Shown here: positions 16,694 to 27,000 of the stretch, piece after piece
Layout: each line of letters opens with the position of its first letter
How positions within the stretch are numbered: the first letter of the stretch is position 1
NCBI GenBank assembly: GCA_002102225.1
Contig: LQPB01000058.1
Coordinates: forward strand, 154,788-218,787
DNA from: Mycobacterium interjectum
Lineage (GTDB): Bacteria > Actinomycetota > Actinomycetes > Mycobacteriales > Mycobacteriaceae
Direction: 5' to 3'
DNA length: 64,000 nt
The notes under the pieces: generated by a model
Databases searched by the model: none
What the model saw: the letters and a program-made list of their open reading frames with translations, nothing else
What the model was told of the DNA's origin: nothing
Translations under genes and position numbers: made by a program

Positions 16694-17117
16694 GGAACCC
16701 ATTACGGCCTTACCGCAACTCCATCACGTCGTGTTCGCCGTGGCCGCGGCGCGCCATGCGGCCGCGGCACAAATGTTCAGCGATCTAGGATTCGTCTTCG
16801 AGACCCTGCAGCTGACCGAACTCGGGCTGGATATCCACCTCGACTGGAATCGGGGGATCGAGCTGATCAGCCCGATCCCGGGGTCGGCCGGAGAGGTGAC
16901 CGGTTCGGTGACCGAGTTCCTCGAGCGTCACGGTGACGGCGTGTACACGGTGGTAATCGGAGTTCCGGAAGCGTCGTCGGCCGAAGCCGTCGCCGAGCGC
17001 TACAGCGCGACAACACGATTCCGACAGCACTTCGAAGGCGAGGGGTCCTATCTGGACGAAAACGACGTGTCGATACTGGGCCTGCCGCTGACATTCCTGG
17101 CGACCAATATCCCGTAA
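16680..17117 (+). CDS. VOC/glyoxalase-like protein
   Basis: 145-aa protein of the vicinal-oxygen-chelate fold, judged from the opening LHHVVFAV (strand with a His typical of the first metal-ligand strand), a GLDIHLDWNRGIELISP central strand pattern, and its length. The metal-ligand set is not fully evident (one clear His, possible Glu), so it may be a binding protein rather than an enzyme. The gene overlaps the previous one by 14 bp and precedes the P450 by 33 bp. An alternative start is the ATG at 16686. Role unknown, probably isomerisation or epimerisation of a pathway intermediate. Confidence 0.6.
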   Translation: MSMPEEPITALPQLHHVVFAVAAARHAAAAQMFSDLGFVFETLQLTELGLDIHLDWNRGIELISPIPGSAGEVTGSVTEFLERHGDGVYTVVIGVPEASSAEAVAERYSATTRFRQHFEGEGSYLDENDVSILGLPLTFLATNIP

Positions 17118-17150
17118 TCGATTCTGCGGCAAGCGAAGGGAACAGGCGGC

Positions 17151-18392
17151 ATGACCGTCGACATCGCAGCACCTAGCGTCTTCGACGCCGGACTTCCGAC
17201 GTTGCACTACGACATCACCGAGACCGTGCACGACGTCGCCCCACGGATCCGCGAGGTGCGAAGACAGTCAGCGATCGCCATCGGGCCCTTAGGACCCGAG
17301 GTGCTCGGCTACGAGCTGGCGCGCGGGATACTTCGGGACCCCCGATTCGTGTTCCCGCCCGGTCTACACATGACGGCTCGCGGGATAACGTCCGGTCCGC
17401 TTTACGACAGGGTGCTCGGCACCATCCTGGGCATGGACGGGGACGAACATCGGCGACTACGCGGCCTCGTATCCAAAGCCTTTACGCCACGCGCGTCAGC
17501 GCGCATGGAACACACCATCGACACGGTGATCAATGGCTTGATCGATCAGGCCGCCAATGCCGGCCGGTGTGATTTCGTCGGCGGCATAGCCCGGCCCTAC
17601 CCGATCCCGATCATCTGCGCGTTGCTGGGTGCACCTCCCCAAGACTGGGAACGGTTTTCGCTCTGGGCGGAGGACATCTTCAAGATCGTCAGGTTGGACT
17701 CCAACCTTATCGACGAGCAGGACACAGTTATGCGGGCATGGGACGAATTCGACGCCTACATCGATGACATGATCGCCGAACGGCGTAGCCGGTTGACCGA
17801 CGATTTGATCTCCGAGTTGATCCGCGCGCAGGACGACCGCGACCGACTCAGCAACGTGGAGATGCGGATGCTGGCATTCAGCATCCTGAGCGCCGGCACC
17901 GACACCACCCGTAATCAACTGGCCGCGTCCATGCATGTGCTGTGTGACCATCCCGACCAATTTGCGTTGCTCCGCGACAATCCCGGCCTCGCGATGCGGG
18001 CCGTCGAAGAGTGCATGCGCCATTCGCCGGCGGTATGTACCACCCTTCGCACCGTCCTCGACGATGTCACCTTTGCCGGTTACACCTTTCCGGCGGGCAG
18101 CTTCATTTCGGTGAATACCTTTGCGGCCAATTGCGATCCACTGATCTATCCCAACCCCGACCGATTCGACATCTCCCGAGAGGAACCGCCACCGATCTTG
18201 ACCTTCGGCGGGGGCGCCCACTATTGCCTCGGGGCCAATCTCGCCCGAGTGGAGCTTGCCGGCGCCCTCAAAATCCTGTCCCGGCGCATATCCAGCCCGC
18301 GCCGCGTCACCGAGTCACGCTGGAAACCGATGCTGGGGCTGAGCGGACCGCTTAGTCTCGACATCGAATTCGATGCCGTCGCCAAGTCCTAA
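17151..18392 (+). CDS. Cytochrome P450, last gene of the complex operon
   Basis: 413-aa soluble P450. Seen: I-helix AGTDTT, K-helix ExxR (EECMR), and heme loop FGGGAHYCLG with Cys at about residue 359. It differs widely from the P450 at 4032 and belongs to another CYP family. A ribosome site (AAGGGAA) lies ahead of the ATG. Its stop overlaps the convergent stop of the Rv2047c homologue by 4 bp, which marks the edge of the island. It needs external ferredoxin and reductase. The substrate is unknown but is presumably the same compound handled by the neighbouring dehydrogenases. Confidence 0.92.
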   Translation: MTVDIAAPSVFDAGLPTLHYDITETVHDVAPRIREVRRQSAIAIGPLGPEVLGYELARGILRDPRFVFPPGLHMTARGITSGPLYDRVLGTILGMDGDEHRRLRGLVSKAFTPRASARMEHTIDTVINGLIDQAANAGRCDFVGGIARPYPIPIICALLGAPPQDWERFSLWAEDIFKIVRLDSNLIDEQDTVMRAWDEFDAYIDDMIAERRSRLTDDLISELIRAQDDRDRLSNVEMRMLAFSILSAGTDTTRNQLAASMHVLCDHPDQFALLRDNPGLAMRAVEECMRHSPAVCTTLRTVLDDVTFAGYTFPAGSFISVNTFAANCDPLIYPNPDRFDISREEPPPILTFGGGAHYCLGANLARVELAGALKILSRRISSPRRVTESRWKPMLGLSGPLSLDIEFDAVAKS

Positions 18393-20980
18393 CTGTCCGC
18401 GGCAAGTTCAAGTACCTGGATCTTCCCGGTCATCCCGTCGACCTCGACGAGGGCGCCCGGCGGCAACGATCTCGTCGCCCCCTGGACGTCCACCACGCAG
18501 GGGAAACCGAACTCGCGAGCCACCACCGCCGCGTGCGACATCGGGCCGCCCAGCTCGGTCACCACGGCCGCGGCGTAGCAGAACGCGGCGGTGTAGCCGA
18601 CGTCGGTGACCTCGGCGACGAGGATCTCGCCGGGTTGCAGGTCGTCGATCGTCTCGGGCCGCACGATCCGCACCCGGCCACGCACCCGCCCCCCGCAGAC
18701 ACCCACCCCGCGCAGGCTATCCCCGCCACCCAGCGTCGGCGCCGAACTCTCCGACGGCTGCCAGCTGCCGCTGAACACCGTCGGCGGAACGACACCGGCC
18801 AGCCGGCGCTGTTCGGAGCGACGCTCGGCCACCAGCTTCGCGGCGTCCGGTGGGAGACCGTCGAGTTCGTCGACCAGGAGAAAGAACACATCGTCGGCGC
18901 TTTCGAAGACCGCGGCGTCCACCAACCGGCGGCCGTACTCCCGCAGCAGGCCACGCAGCACCCAGTTGGCCCGCACCACTTTGTCGCGCCGCATTTCGCG
19001 GTCCCGCAACTGGCGCACCGCCAGGGCCGCAACCGCCTTGGCGCGCAACGGAATCGCCGGGTGCACCGGTTGCGGCGCGGCCGCGGCGCTGAGCGTCTTG
19101 GTCACCATGCGCACCAGCAACTCCGGATCGTCGGCGTAACTCGTCGACAACATCTCGAGCTCCGCCGGGCCGCGATGGCCGATCAGCGCCAGCTCGGCGA
19201 GCACGGCGGCGTGAAACTCGGGCGCGTCGACGGCCAGCTTGCCGATGCGCTCCCCCGGCTCGGCGAGCACGCGCACCACGTTCGGGTCGCGTTGAGCCGC
19301 GGATACCAGCCGTTGCATCGCCTCCACCGAGCGGGCGCTGACCAGTTCGGGACCGGCCGACGGAGCGGTGTCGCGCCCGCACAGGCCGCGCAACAACACG
19401 TTGTACGCCGCGCACAGCAGGAACGACCCCGCCGCCAGCACCCAGCCGTGCACCACATGGTCGCGCGCCAACAGGATCAGGCTGAGCAGCCGGCGATCGT
19501 CGAGTTCGGTGAGGTCAGCGCCGGCGAGCCGCTCCAACCGATCGACGTCCGCGACGAAGGCCTGCGTGTCCCCGGCCGAACCGGCGCTCAGCCCCACCAG
19601 GTTGACGCCGAACACCCCGATGTTGCGGAGCGTGCGCAATTGCCGTCGGATGCCGCCGGATTCGAGCGGTGGACGGTTCTCACCGAAGACCGGCAGGGAC
19701 GCCATGCTCGGGCCGAAGAACCCACTGTTGCTGACCACCGTCGCGGGCTTGATGAAGGGCACCGTCTCGGCCATAAAATGCGCCGTCGTGATGGCGCCGT
19801 AGAGCCGGTGGGCGAATACCGCGACCATGCGCATGGCGATCTCGCGTTGGATCATCCCCCCCGGCCGCAGCCGCTCGGCGACGCACACGGCGCTGGCCCG
19901 CAGCCCGCGCACCGTCGCCGACGCCGATGACGGCGAGAACGGACCCGGCAGCGCCTCCGACAAGTTGGTCGCCAGGAACGTCGGGAATCGCGGGTCTATC
20001 GGCGTATCGAACTCGCCGTTGAGCCCGTCCGGACCGGCCAGCGCCGGCGCCACGCCGTCCCGCGCGGGCGCGTCGACGGCGGGCAGATCCTGGATGTGGG
20101 CGAGGCGCCATGGCAGCGAAATCACCCGCTTGCCCAGCGTGACCCGCCCGCGCACCGCCAGCGCCAGGTCTTCGACGCATTCGCCGGAGTTCCACGCCGG
20201 TTGATATCCCCATTCGTTCTGCAGCCGTGAGGTATCCATCAACGGCGCGGTGCGCACCAGTTCCAGTTCGGCGAACGACGGCAAGCGCGGCCCGCGCAGT
20301 GGCACGATGCGACGCCCGAGAGCGGCGGCGATATCCCGGAACGTCGGCGCGCCGGGTGCGGCGAGATTGACGAGGCCGCCGGGGATCTCGGCGTCAACGA
20401 CCGCGCGGGTGAGCAGCCGGAGGGCGTCGTCGAGATGGACCAGCTGCACGCGGTGATTCGAGGCTCTGTCGGGATAGACCGGCAGCGCCAGCGCCCGGCG
20501 CACCCAATTGTCGACGCCGCGACCGACGATGAGCGCGCAGCGGATCGCCACCGATTCGACGTCGGCGCCCCCCAGCAACTCTTCGATGCGGGCCTGGTGC
20601 AGGCCGTCGGCGGAGATCGGGTTCGGCGTGGCGGACTCGGCATTCCGGGCGTCTCCGCCGCCGTAGACGTGTGCCGACGACGGGAAAACGATGCGCCGGG
20701 TGCCGCTTCCGGCGATCGCCTCCAAGACGTTGAGCGTGCCGCCGATGTTGACCTGCTCGTTGCCCCTGGCCCAGGCGCAATGCGCGACGACGTCGGCACC
20801 GGCGAGGGCGCGCCCGACCGCGGCGGTGTCGCGGATGTCCGTTACGACGAATTCGGCCGCGCTCGGCCAACTTTCGGGTCTGCGCCGCGCGACGCCGACG
20901 ACGTCGTGGCCCTGGGTGAGCAACCGGGCGGCGAGGCCGCGGCCGAGCACGCCGCTGGCCCCGGTGACCGCGACTCTCAC
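18389..20980 (-). CDS. NAD-dependent epimerase/PEP-utilising domain fusion, Rv2047c homologue
   Basis: 863-aa two-part protein. The N-terminal about 300 residues are an extended-SDR epimerase domain (TGASGVLGRG cofactor motif; an SSAHVYGGG segment resembles the epimerase Ser/Tyr region). The C-terminal about 120 residues are a PEP-utilising mobile domain with the phosphohistidine-type motif GGPMSHAAVVARE followed by GFPCVVD. The middle (about 310-740) is helical and unassigned; no ATP-grasp motif of PEP synthase is evident by eye. It lies 22 bp downstream of pks12 on the same strand, as Rv2047c follows Rv2048c in M. tuberculosis, so co-expression with the mycoketide synthase is likely. Function unknown. 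Confidence 0.8.
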   Translation of the reverse strand: MRVAVTGASGVLGRGLAARLLTQGHDVVGVARRRPESWPSAAEFVVTDIRDTAAVGRALAGADVVAHCAWARGNEQVNIGGTLNVLEAIAGSGTRRIVFPSSAHVYGGGDARNAESATPNPISADGLHQARIEELLGGADVESVAIRCALIVGRGVDNWVRRALALPVYPDRASNHRVQLVHLDDALRLLTRAVVDAEIPGGLVNLAAPGAPTFRDIAAALGRRIVPLRGPRLPSFAELELVRTAPLMDTSRLQNEWGYQPAWNSGECVEDLALAVRGRVTLGKRVISLPWRLAHIQDLPAVDAPARDGVAPALAGPDGLNGEFDTPIDPRFPTFLATNLSEALPGPFSPSSASATVRGLRASAVCVAERLRPGGMIQREIAMRMVAVFAHRLYGAITTAHFMAETVPFIKPATVVSNSGFFGPSMASLPVFGENRPPLESGGIRRQLRTLRNIGVFGVNLVGLSAGSAGDTQAFVADVDRLERLAGADLTELDDRRLLSLILLARDHVVHGWVLAAGSFLLCAAYNVLLRGLCGRDTAPSAGPELVSARSVEAMQRLVSAAQRDPNVVRVLAEPGERIGKLAVDAPEFHAAVLAELALIGHRGPAELEMLSTSYADDPELLVRMVTKTLSAAAAPQPVHPAIPLRAKAVAALAVRQLRDREMRRDKVVRANWVLRGLLREYGRRLVDAAVFESADDVFFLLVDELDGLPPDAAKLVAERRSEQRRLAGVVPPTVFSGSWQPSESSAPTLGGGDSLRGVGVCGGRVRGRVRIVRPETIDDLQPGEILVAEVTDVGYTAAFCYAAAVVTELGGPMSHAAVVAREFGFPCVVDVQGATRSLPPGALVEVDGMTGKIQVLELAADS

Positions 20981-21002
20981 GGACTGCTCATCCCGAACAT
21001 GG

Positions 21003-24000
21003 CTACTCGTCGTCGTCCTCGTTCAGCAGCGCCGCGTTGACCAGCGCGTCGAGGTCCATGCCGGCGATGTCCGTTTCGGTGGTCGCCACGGGGACCGCGG
21101 GACCGCCGCTGTCGGCCTCGTTCGCCAAAGCGAGCAGCAGTTCGAGCACCCCCGCCTGGCGCAGGCGCTTGACCGGGATGGACGCCACGACACGCTGGAT
21201 TTCGGCCTCTCCCGGCGCGACGGCCGGGCCCTGCTGCTCCGACGAACCCACGAGTTCGCGGTACATGTAGCCGGCCAGCGCGGCCGAGTTCGGATAGTCG
21301 AAGATCAGCGTCGGCGAAAGCGCTAGTCCCGTCGCGGATTTCAGCCGGTTTCGCATTTCGACGGCGGTCAGCGAGTCGAAGCCCAATTCCTGGAACGCCC
21401 GGTCCGGATGGATGGACTCGGGGCTGGAGTTGCCCAGCACGGTGGCGATGTTGGACCGCACCAGGTCCAGCAGCACCTCCTGCTGCTCGTCTTCGGGCAG
21501 CCCCTCGAGGCGCTGCAGCAGAGCCGATTTCGACTTCGCCGCGGCCAGTGAGTCGTCCACCTGCCGTCGCGTCGGCGCGTTGATCAAATCGACGAACATG
21601 GGCGGCAACGTGCCGTTGTCGAACTTGACGCGCAGCGCCGCCAGGTCGATGTGGGCGGGCAACATGAACGGCTCGTCGACGATCAGGGCGGTGTCCATCA
21701 ACTCCAGCGCCTCGTCGGAGGACATCGCGACGATCCCGTCCCGGCCGAATCGGGCGCGGTCGGCGGTGCCCAGCGCGCCGGTCATGGCGCTGGCCTGATC
21801 CCACAGACCCCAGGCCAGCGATATCGCCGGCAACCCCTGCTTGCGCCGGTGCAAGGCCAACCCGTCGAGGAAGGAGTTGGCCGCGGCGTAGTTGGCCTGA
21901 CCGGACGCGCCCGCCAGCCCGGCCATCGACGAAAACAGCACGAACGCCGACACATCGAGGTCGCGGGTGAGCTCGTGCAGGTTCCACGCCGCGTCGACCT
22001 TGGCCCGCAGCACCGCGTCGACGCGCTCCGGCGTCAGCGACGAGATGACCGCGTCGTCGAGGACCCCCGCCGCGTGGATCACTCCGGACAGCGGTTTTTG
22101 TACCGGGATATCGGCGAGCACCTTCGCGACGGCCTCGCGGTCCGCCGCGTCGCAGGCGATCACCTGCACCTGGGCGCCGGCGGCGGTCAGCTCGGTCACC
22201 AGCTCCGCGGCGCCCGGCGCGTCCAGCCCGCGCCGGCTGACCAGCACCAGGTTGCGCGCACCGTGCCGGGCCACGACGTGGCGCGCCAGTGCCGAACCCG
22301 CCATGCCGGTGGCGCCGGTGATCAGCACCGTGCCCGCCACCCACGCGTCCGGCATGGTCATCACGACCTTGCCGACGTGGCGGGCCTGGCTCAGGTACCG
22401 CAACGCCGCGGGTGCGCGGCGCACGTCAAACCTGGTGACCGGCAACGGTTGCAGCACGTCCTCGCCGAACAGCGCCACCAGCTCGTCGAGCAGCTGCGCG
22501 ATGCGCTCCGGTCCGGCCTCGAAGAGATCGAAGGCGCGATAACGCACACCGGTGTGGTCGCGGGCGACGGACGCTGGATCGCGGATGTCCGTCTTGCCCA
22601 TCTCCAAGAACACCCCACCGGGGGCGACCAGCCGCAGGGAAGCGTCGACGAAATCGCCGGACAGCGAGTCGAGCACCAGGTCCACGCCTCGCCCACCGGT
22701 GACCGCGCGGAACTTCTCCTCGAACTCCAGGCTGCGGGAGTCCGCGATGTGGTCGTCGTCAAAGCCCATGGCCCGCAGCGTGTCCCACTTGCCGCGGCTG
22801 GCCGTCGCGAACACCTCCAGGCCAAGGTGGCGGGCCAGTTGCACGGCGGCCATGCCGACCCCACCGGCGGCGGCGTGCACCAGCACCCGTTGGCCGGGCC
22901 TCGCGCCCGCCAGGTCGACCAGCGCGTAGCGCGCCGTGGCGAACACGACCGAGGCCGTCGCGGCGGCGGTGTGCGACCATCCGGCCGGCACCTTGGCGAG
23001 GAGTCGCTGGTCGGTGGTGGCGATCGTCCCGGTGCCATCCGGGAAGAGGCCCATGACGCGGTCGCCGACGGCGAAACGCCCTCCGCCCGGCGCGATCTCG
23101 ACCACGACACCGGAGCCCTCGATGCCCATGACCGCGTCGGGGTCGGGATAGAGACCCAGCGCGATCATCACATCGCGGAAGTTGGCGGCAATGGCCGACA
23201 TGGCAACCCGCACCTGACCGGGGCCCAGCGGAGCGTCGGCATCTCCGATCCGCTCCAGGCGCAGGTTCTCGATGGTGCCATAACTGCTCATGCCGAGCCG
23301 CCATGGGCCGTCCTCGGGCGGCACCAACAGGCCGCCGACGGCGCGGCTGCCGTGCACCCGCGCGGTGTAGACCGTCGCGTTGCGCAGCACAACCTGCGGC
23401 TCGGCCGCCGCCAGCACCGCGGCGACCGCGTCGGCATCCAGCGGAGCATCGGTGTCGACGAGCACGATTCGGCCCGGATGCTCGGTCTGCGCCGACCGCA
23501 CCAGACCCCACACCGCCGCGCCGGCCAGATCGGTGACGTCCTCTCCCGGCAACGCCATCGCGCCGCGCGTCGACACCACCAGCGTCCCCGCCCCGTCGCG
23601 GGCCAACCACGACTGCAGCACCGGCAGCACCGCGCGAGTGGCCGCGTACACCTCCGTCACGACGTCACCGGCCACCGGCGCCGACTCGAACACCACCGCG
23701 GTCCGTTCGGCCTCCGCACCGTCCGGCTCCGCTGTCCCCCAGGCCGATACCGCGACCGGCTGCACCGCGGTCAGCGGCTGGGCCGACCAGATGACCTCGA
23801 AGAGCCGGTCCGGCCCCGAGCTCGACACGGCCGCCAGCAGCTGCTGGTCGGTGACCGGCCGGGCGACCATCGATGCCACCGAGAGCACCGGCAGCCCCAG
23901 CCCGTCGGCCAGCTCGATCGACACGGCCGACGGGCCCACCGGCACGATCCGCGCCCGCGCCGCCGTCGCGCCGGCGGCATGCAGCGACACCTGCTGCCAG

Positions 24001-27000
24001 GAGAACGGCACCAGCATCGAACCCGCCGCGAGCTCACCCTCGTCGGACGCCAGGATCACCGCGTGCAGTGCGGCGTCGAGCATCGCGGGGTGGACCCCGA
24101 ACCCGGCCACCGACACTCCGGCGTCCTCGGGCAGCTCCACCTCCGCGAACACTTCGTCGCCGCGGCGCCACATCGACCTCAGGCCGCGGAATGCGGGCCC
24201 GTAGCCGTAGCCGCGTTCGGCCAGTTGCTCGTAGCCGTCGCCGATGTCCACCGGGACGGCACCCACCGGTGGCCACGCCGACAGGTCCGCGCCCGGCTGC
24301 ACCGACCCCGCCCGCAGGACGCCCTCGGCGTGCAGCGACCAGCCAGACCCCGCCTCCGCCCGCGAGAACACCGACACCGCGCGGGCACCCGCATCGTCCG
24401 GGCCGCCGACGACCACCTGAACCGCGACGGAGCCGGCGGCCGGCAATACCAGGGGCGCAGCCAAATTCAGCTCGTCGACTATTCCGCAGCCCACCTCGTC
24501 GCCGGCGCGGATCGCCAGCTCGACAAATCCCGCACCGGGGAACAGCACCACACCACCGACGGCGTGATCGTTGAGCCAGCCCTGCGCGGTGGGCGACAAT
24601 CGGCCGGTCAGCACCACGCCGCCGGAGGCCGGCAGCTCGACCACCGCGCGCAACAAGGCGTGTTCGCCGGCGGCCAGCCCCAGCCCGGCGGCGTCGGCCG
24701 GGGCGCCGTCGCCGGATAGCCAAAAGCGCCGCCGTTCAAAGGCGTACGTGGGCAACTCGACGAACCCGCCGGTCCCCAGTGCGGCGCGCCAGTCGACGTC
24801 CATCCCTGCGACGAATCCTTGCGCGACGGCGTTGGTCAGTGTCGCCGGCTCCGGGCGGTCCTTGCGCAGCGCCGACATGGTGATGACGGGGGTGTCCGGG
24901 AGCGATTCCTCGATCGCCGCGGTCAGCCCACCGCCCGGGCCGACCTCGAGGAAACGGTTGGCGCCGACCGAGTGCACGAAACGCACGCTGTCGGCGAATC
25001 GCACCGCCTCCCGGACGTGCCGCTTCCAGTACGCCGGCGAGGCGAAGTCGTCGCCCGCCAGCTGCCCGGTGACGTTCGAGACGATCGGGATGGTGGGCTT
25101 GCCGACGGTCAGTCCCGCCGCGACGGTGCCGAATTCGTCGATCATCGGGTCCATCAACGGGGAGTGGAAGGCGTGGGACACGGCGAGTTGGTGCACGCGG
25201 CGCCCGTCGGCGCGGAGCCGATCGGCGACCGCGGCCGCCGCCTCCTGCGCGCCCGAAATCACCACCGAGGCCGGGCCGTTGACCGCCGCGATATCCACGC
25301 CGGGGGGCAGCAGCGGCCGCACCTCCTCTTCGGTGGCCTGCACGGCGATCATCGCCCCGCCCGCCGGCAGCGCCTGCATGAACCGGCCCCGGGCGGCGAC
25401 CAGGACGGCCGCGTTCCGCAGCGACAGCACGCCCGCGACGTGGGCGGCGGAGATCTCACCGATCGAGTGGCCCAGCACGAAGTCGGGCCGCACCCCCCAG
25501 GATTCGAGCAGCCGGAACAGGGCGACTTCCACGGCGAACAAGGCCGGTTGCGCGAATTCGGTGCTGTTGAGCAGGCTTTCGTCGCGGCCCCACACGACGT
25601 CCCGCAGCGGCCGCAACAGGTGCTGGTCCAGTTCGGCCAGCACGGCGTCGAACGCGTCGGCGAAGACCGGGTATGCGGCGTACAACCCCGTGCCCATGCC
25701 CAGCATCTGGGCCCCCTGGCCGGGGAAGACGAAGACCGTCTTGCCGGGCGTCGCCGTGCCCTGGACGACGGCGGGGGCCTCGCCGGCGGCCAGCCCGTCG
25801 AGGCCGTTCAGCAATTGTTCGCGGCCGGCACCGACGACCACGGCCCGATGCTCGAAGTTGGAGCGGCCCGCCAGCGACCACGCGACGTCGGCGACGTCGA
25901 GCTCGCTGTGCCGGCGTAGGTGTCCGGCGAGCCGAGCGGCCTGAGAGCTCAACGCCGGCAATGACTTTGCCGAGATCGCCCACGGCACCACCGGTAGGTC
26001 GGGCCGTTGAGCGGCGGGCGCCGCCTCGAGGGGGGCCGCCTCGATGATCACGTGGGCGTTGGTGCCGCTGATGCCGAAGGACGAAACGCCGGCGCGGCGC
26101 GCGCGGGTGGCCGGCCAGGGTTGGGCCTCGGTCAGCAACGACACCGAGCCCACCGACCAATCCACGTGCGGGCTGGGCTCGTCGACATGCAGTGTGGCGG
26201 GCAGCAGTTCGTGGCGCATCGCCAGGACCATCTTGATGACCCCGGCGACGCCCGCGGCGGCCTGCGTGTGACCCATGTTCGACTTGATCGACCCCAGCCG
26301 CAGCGGCTCACCGCGATCCTGGCCGTAGGTCGCCAACAACGCCTGCGCCTCGATGGGATCGCCCAAAGTCGTTCCGGTGCCGTGGCCCTCGACCGCGTCG
26401 ACCTCGGCCGCGGACAACCCCGCGTTGGCAAGCGCGGCGCGCACCACCCGCTGCTGCGAGGGACCGTTGGGGGCGGTCAACCCGTTGGAGGCGCCGTCCT
26501 GGTTGATCGCCGAACCCCGCAGCAGGGCCAGCACGGGATGGCCGAGCCGCTGCGCGTCCGACAACCGCTCCACCACCAGCATGCCGCCGCCCTCGGAGAA
26601 TCCGGTGCCGTCGGCCGCGCCCGCGTAGGCCTTGCACCGGCCATCCGCCGACAACCCGCGCATCCGGCTGAACTCCACGAAGATGTCGGGCGTGGCGTTG
26701 ACCGTGACCCCGCCCGCCAGGGCCAGGTCGCATTCGCCCGAACGGAGCGATTGCGCCGCCATGTGCAACGCCACCAACGACGACGAGCACGCCGTGTCCA
26801 CCGAGACCGCGGGGCCCTCCAGCCCCAGCGCATACGAAATACGGCCCGACGCCACGCTCGACGACTGCCCGGTCAGCCGGAAGCCCTCCGCGGCCGGCGC
26901 GGCGCCGATGCCGTAGCCCTGCGTGTACACCCCGGCGAATACGCCGGTGGCGCTGCCGCGCAGGCGGCCGGGCTCAATTCCCGCGCGCTCCAAGGCTTCC

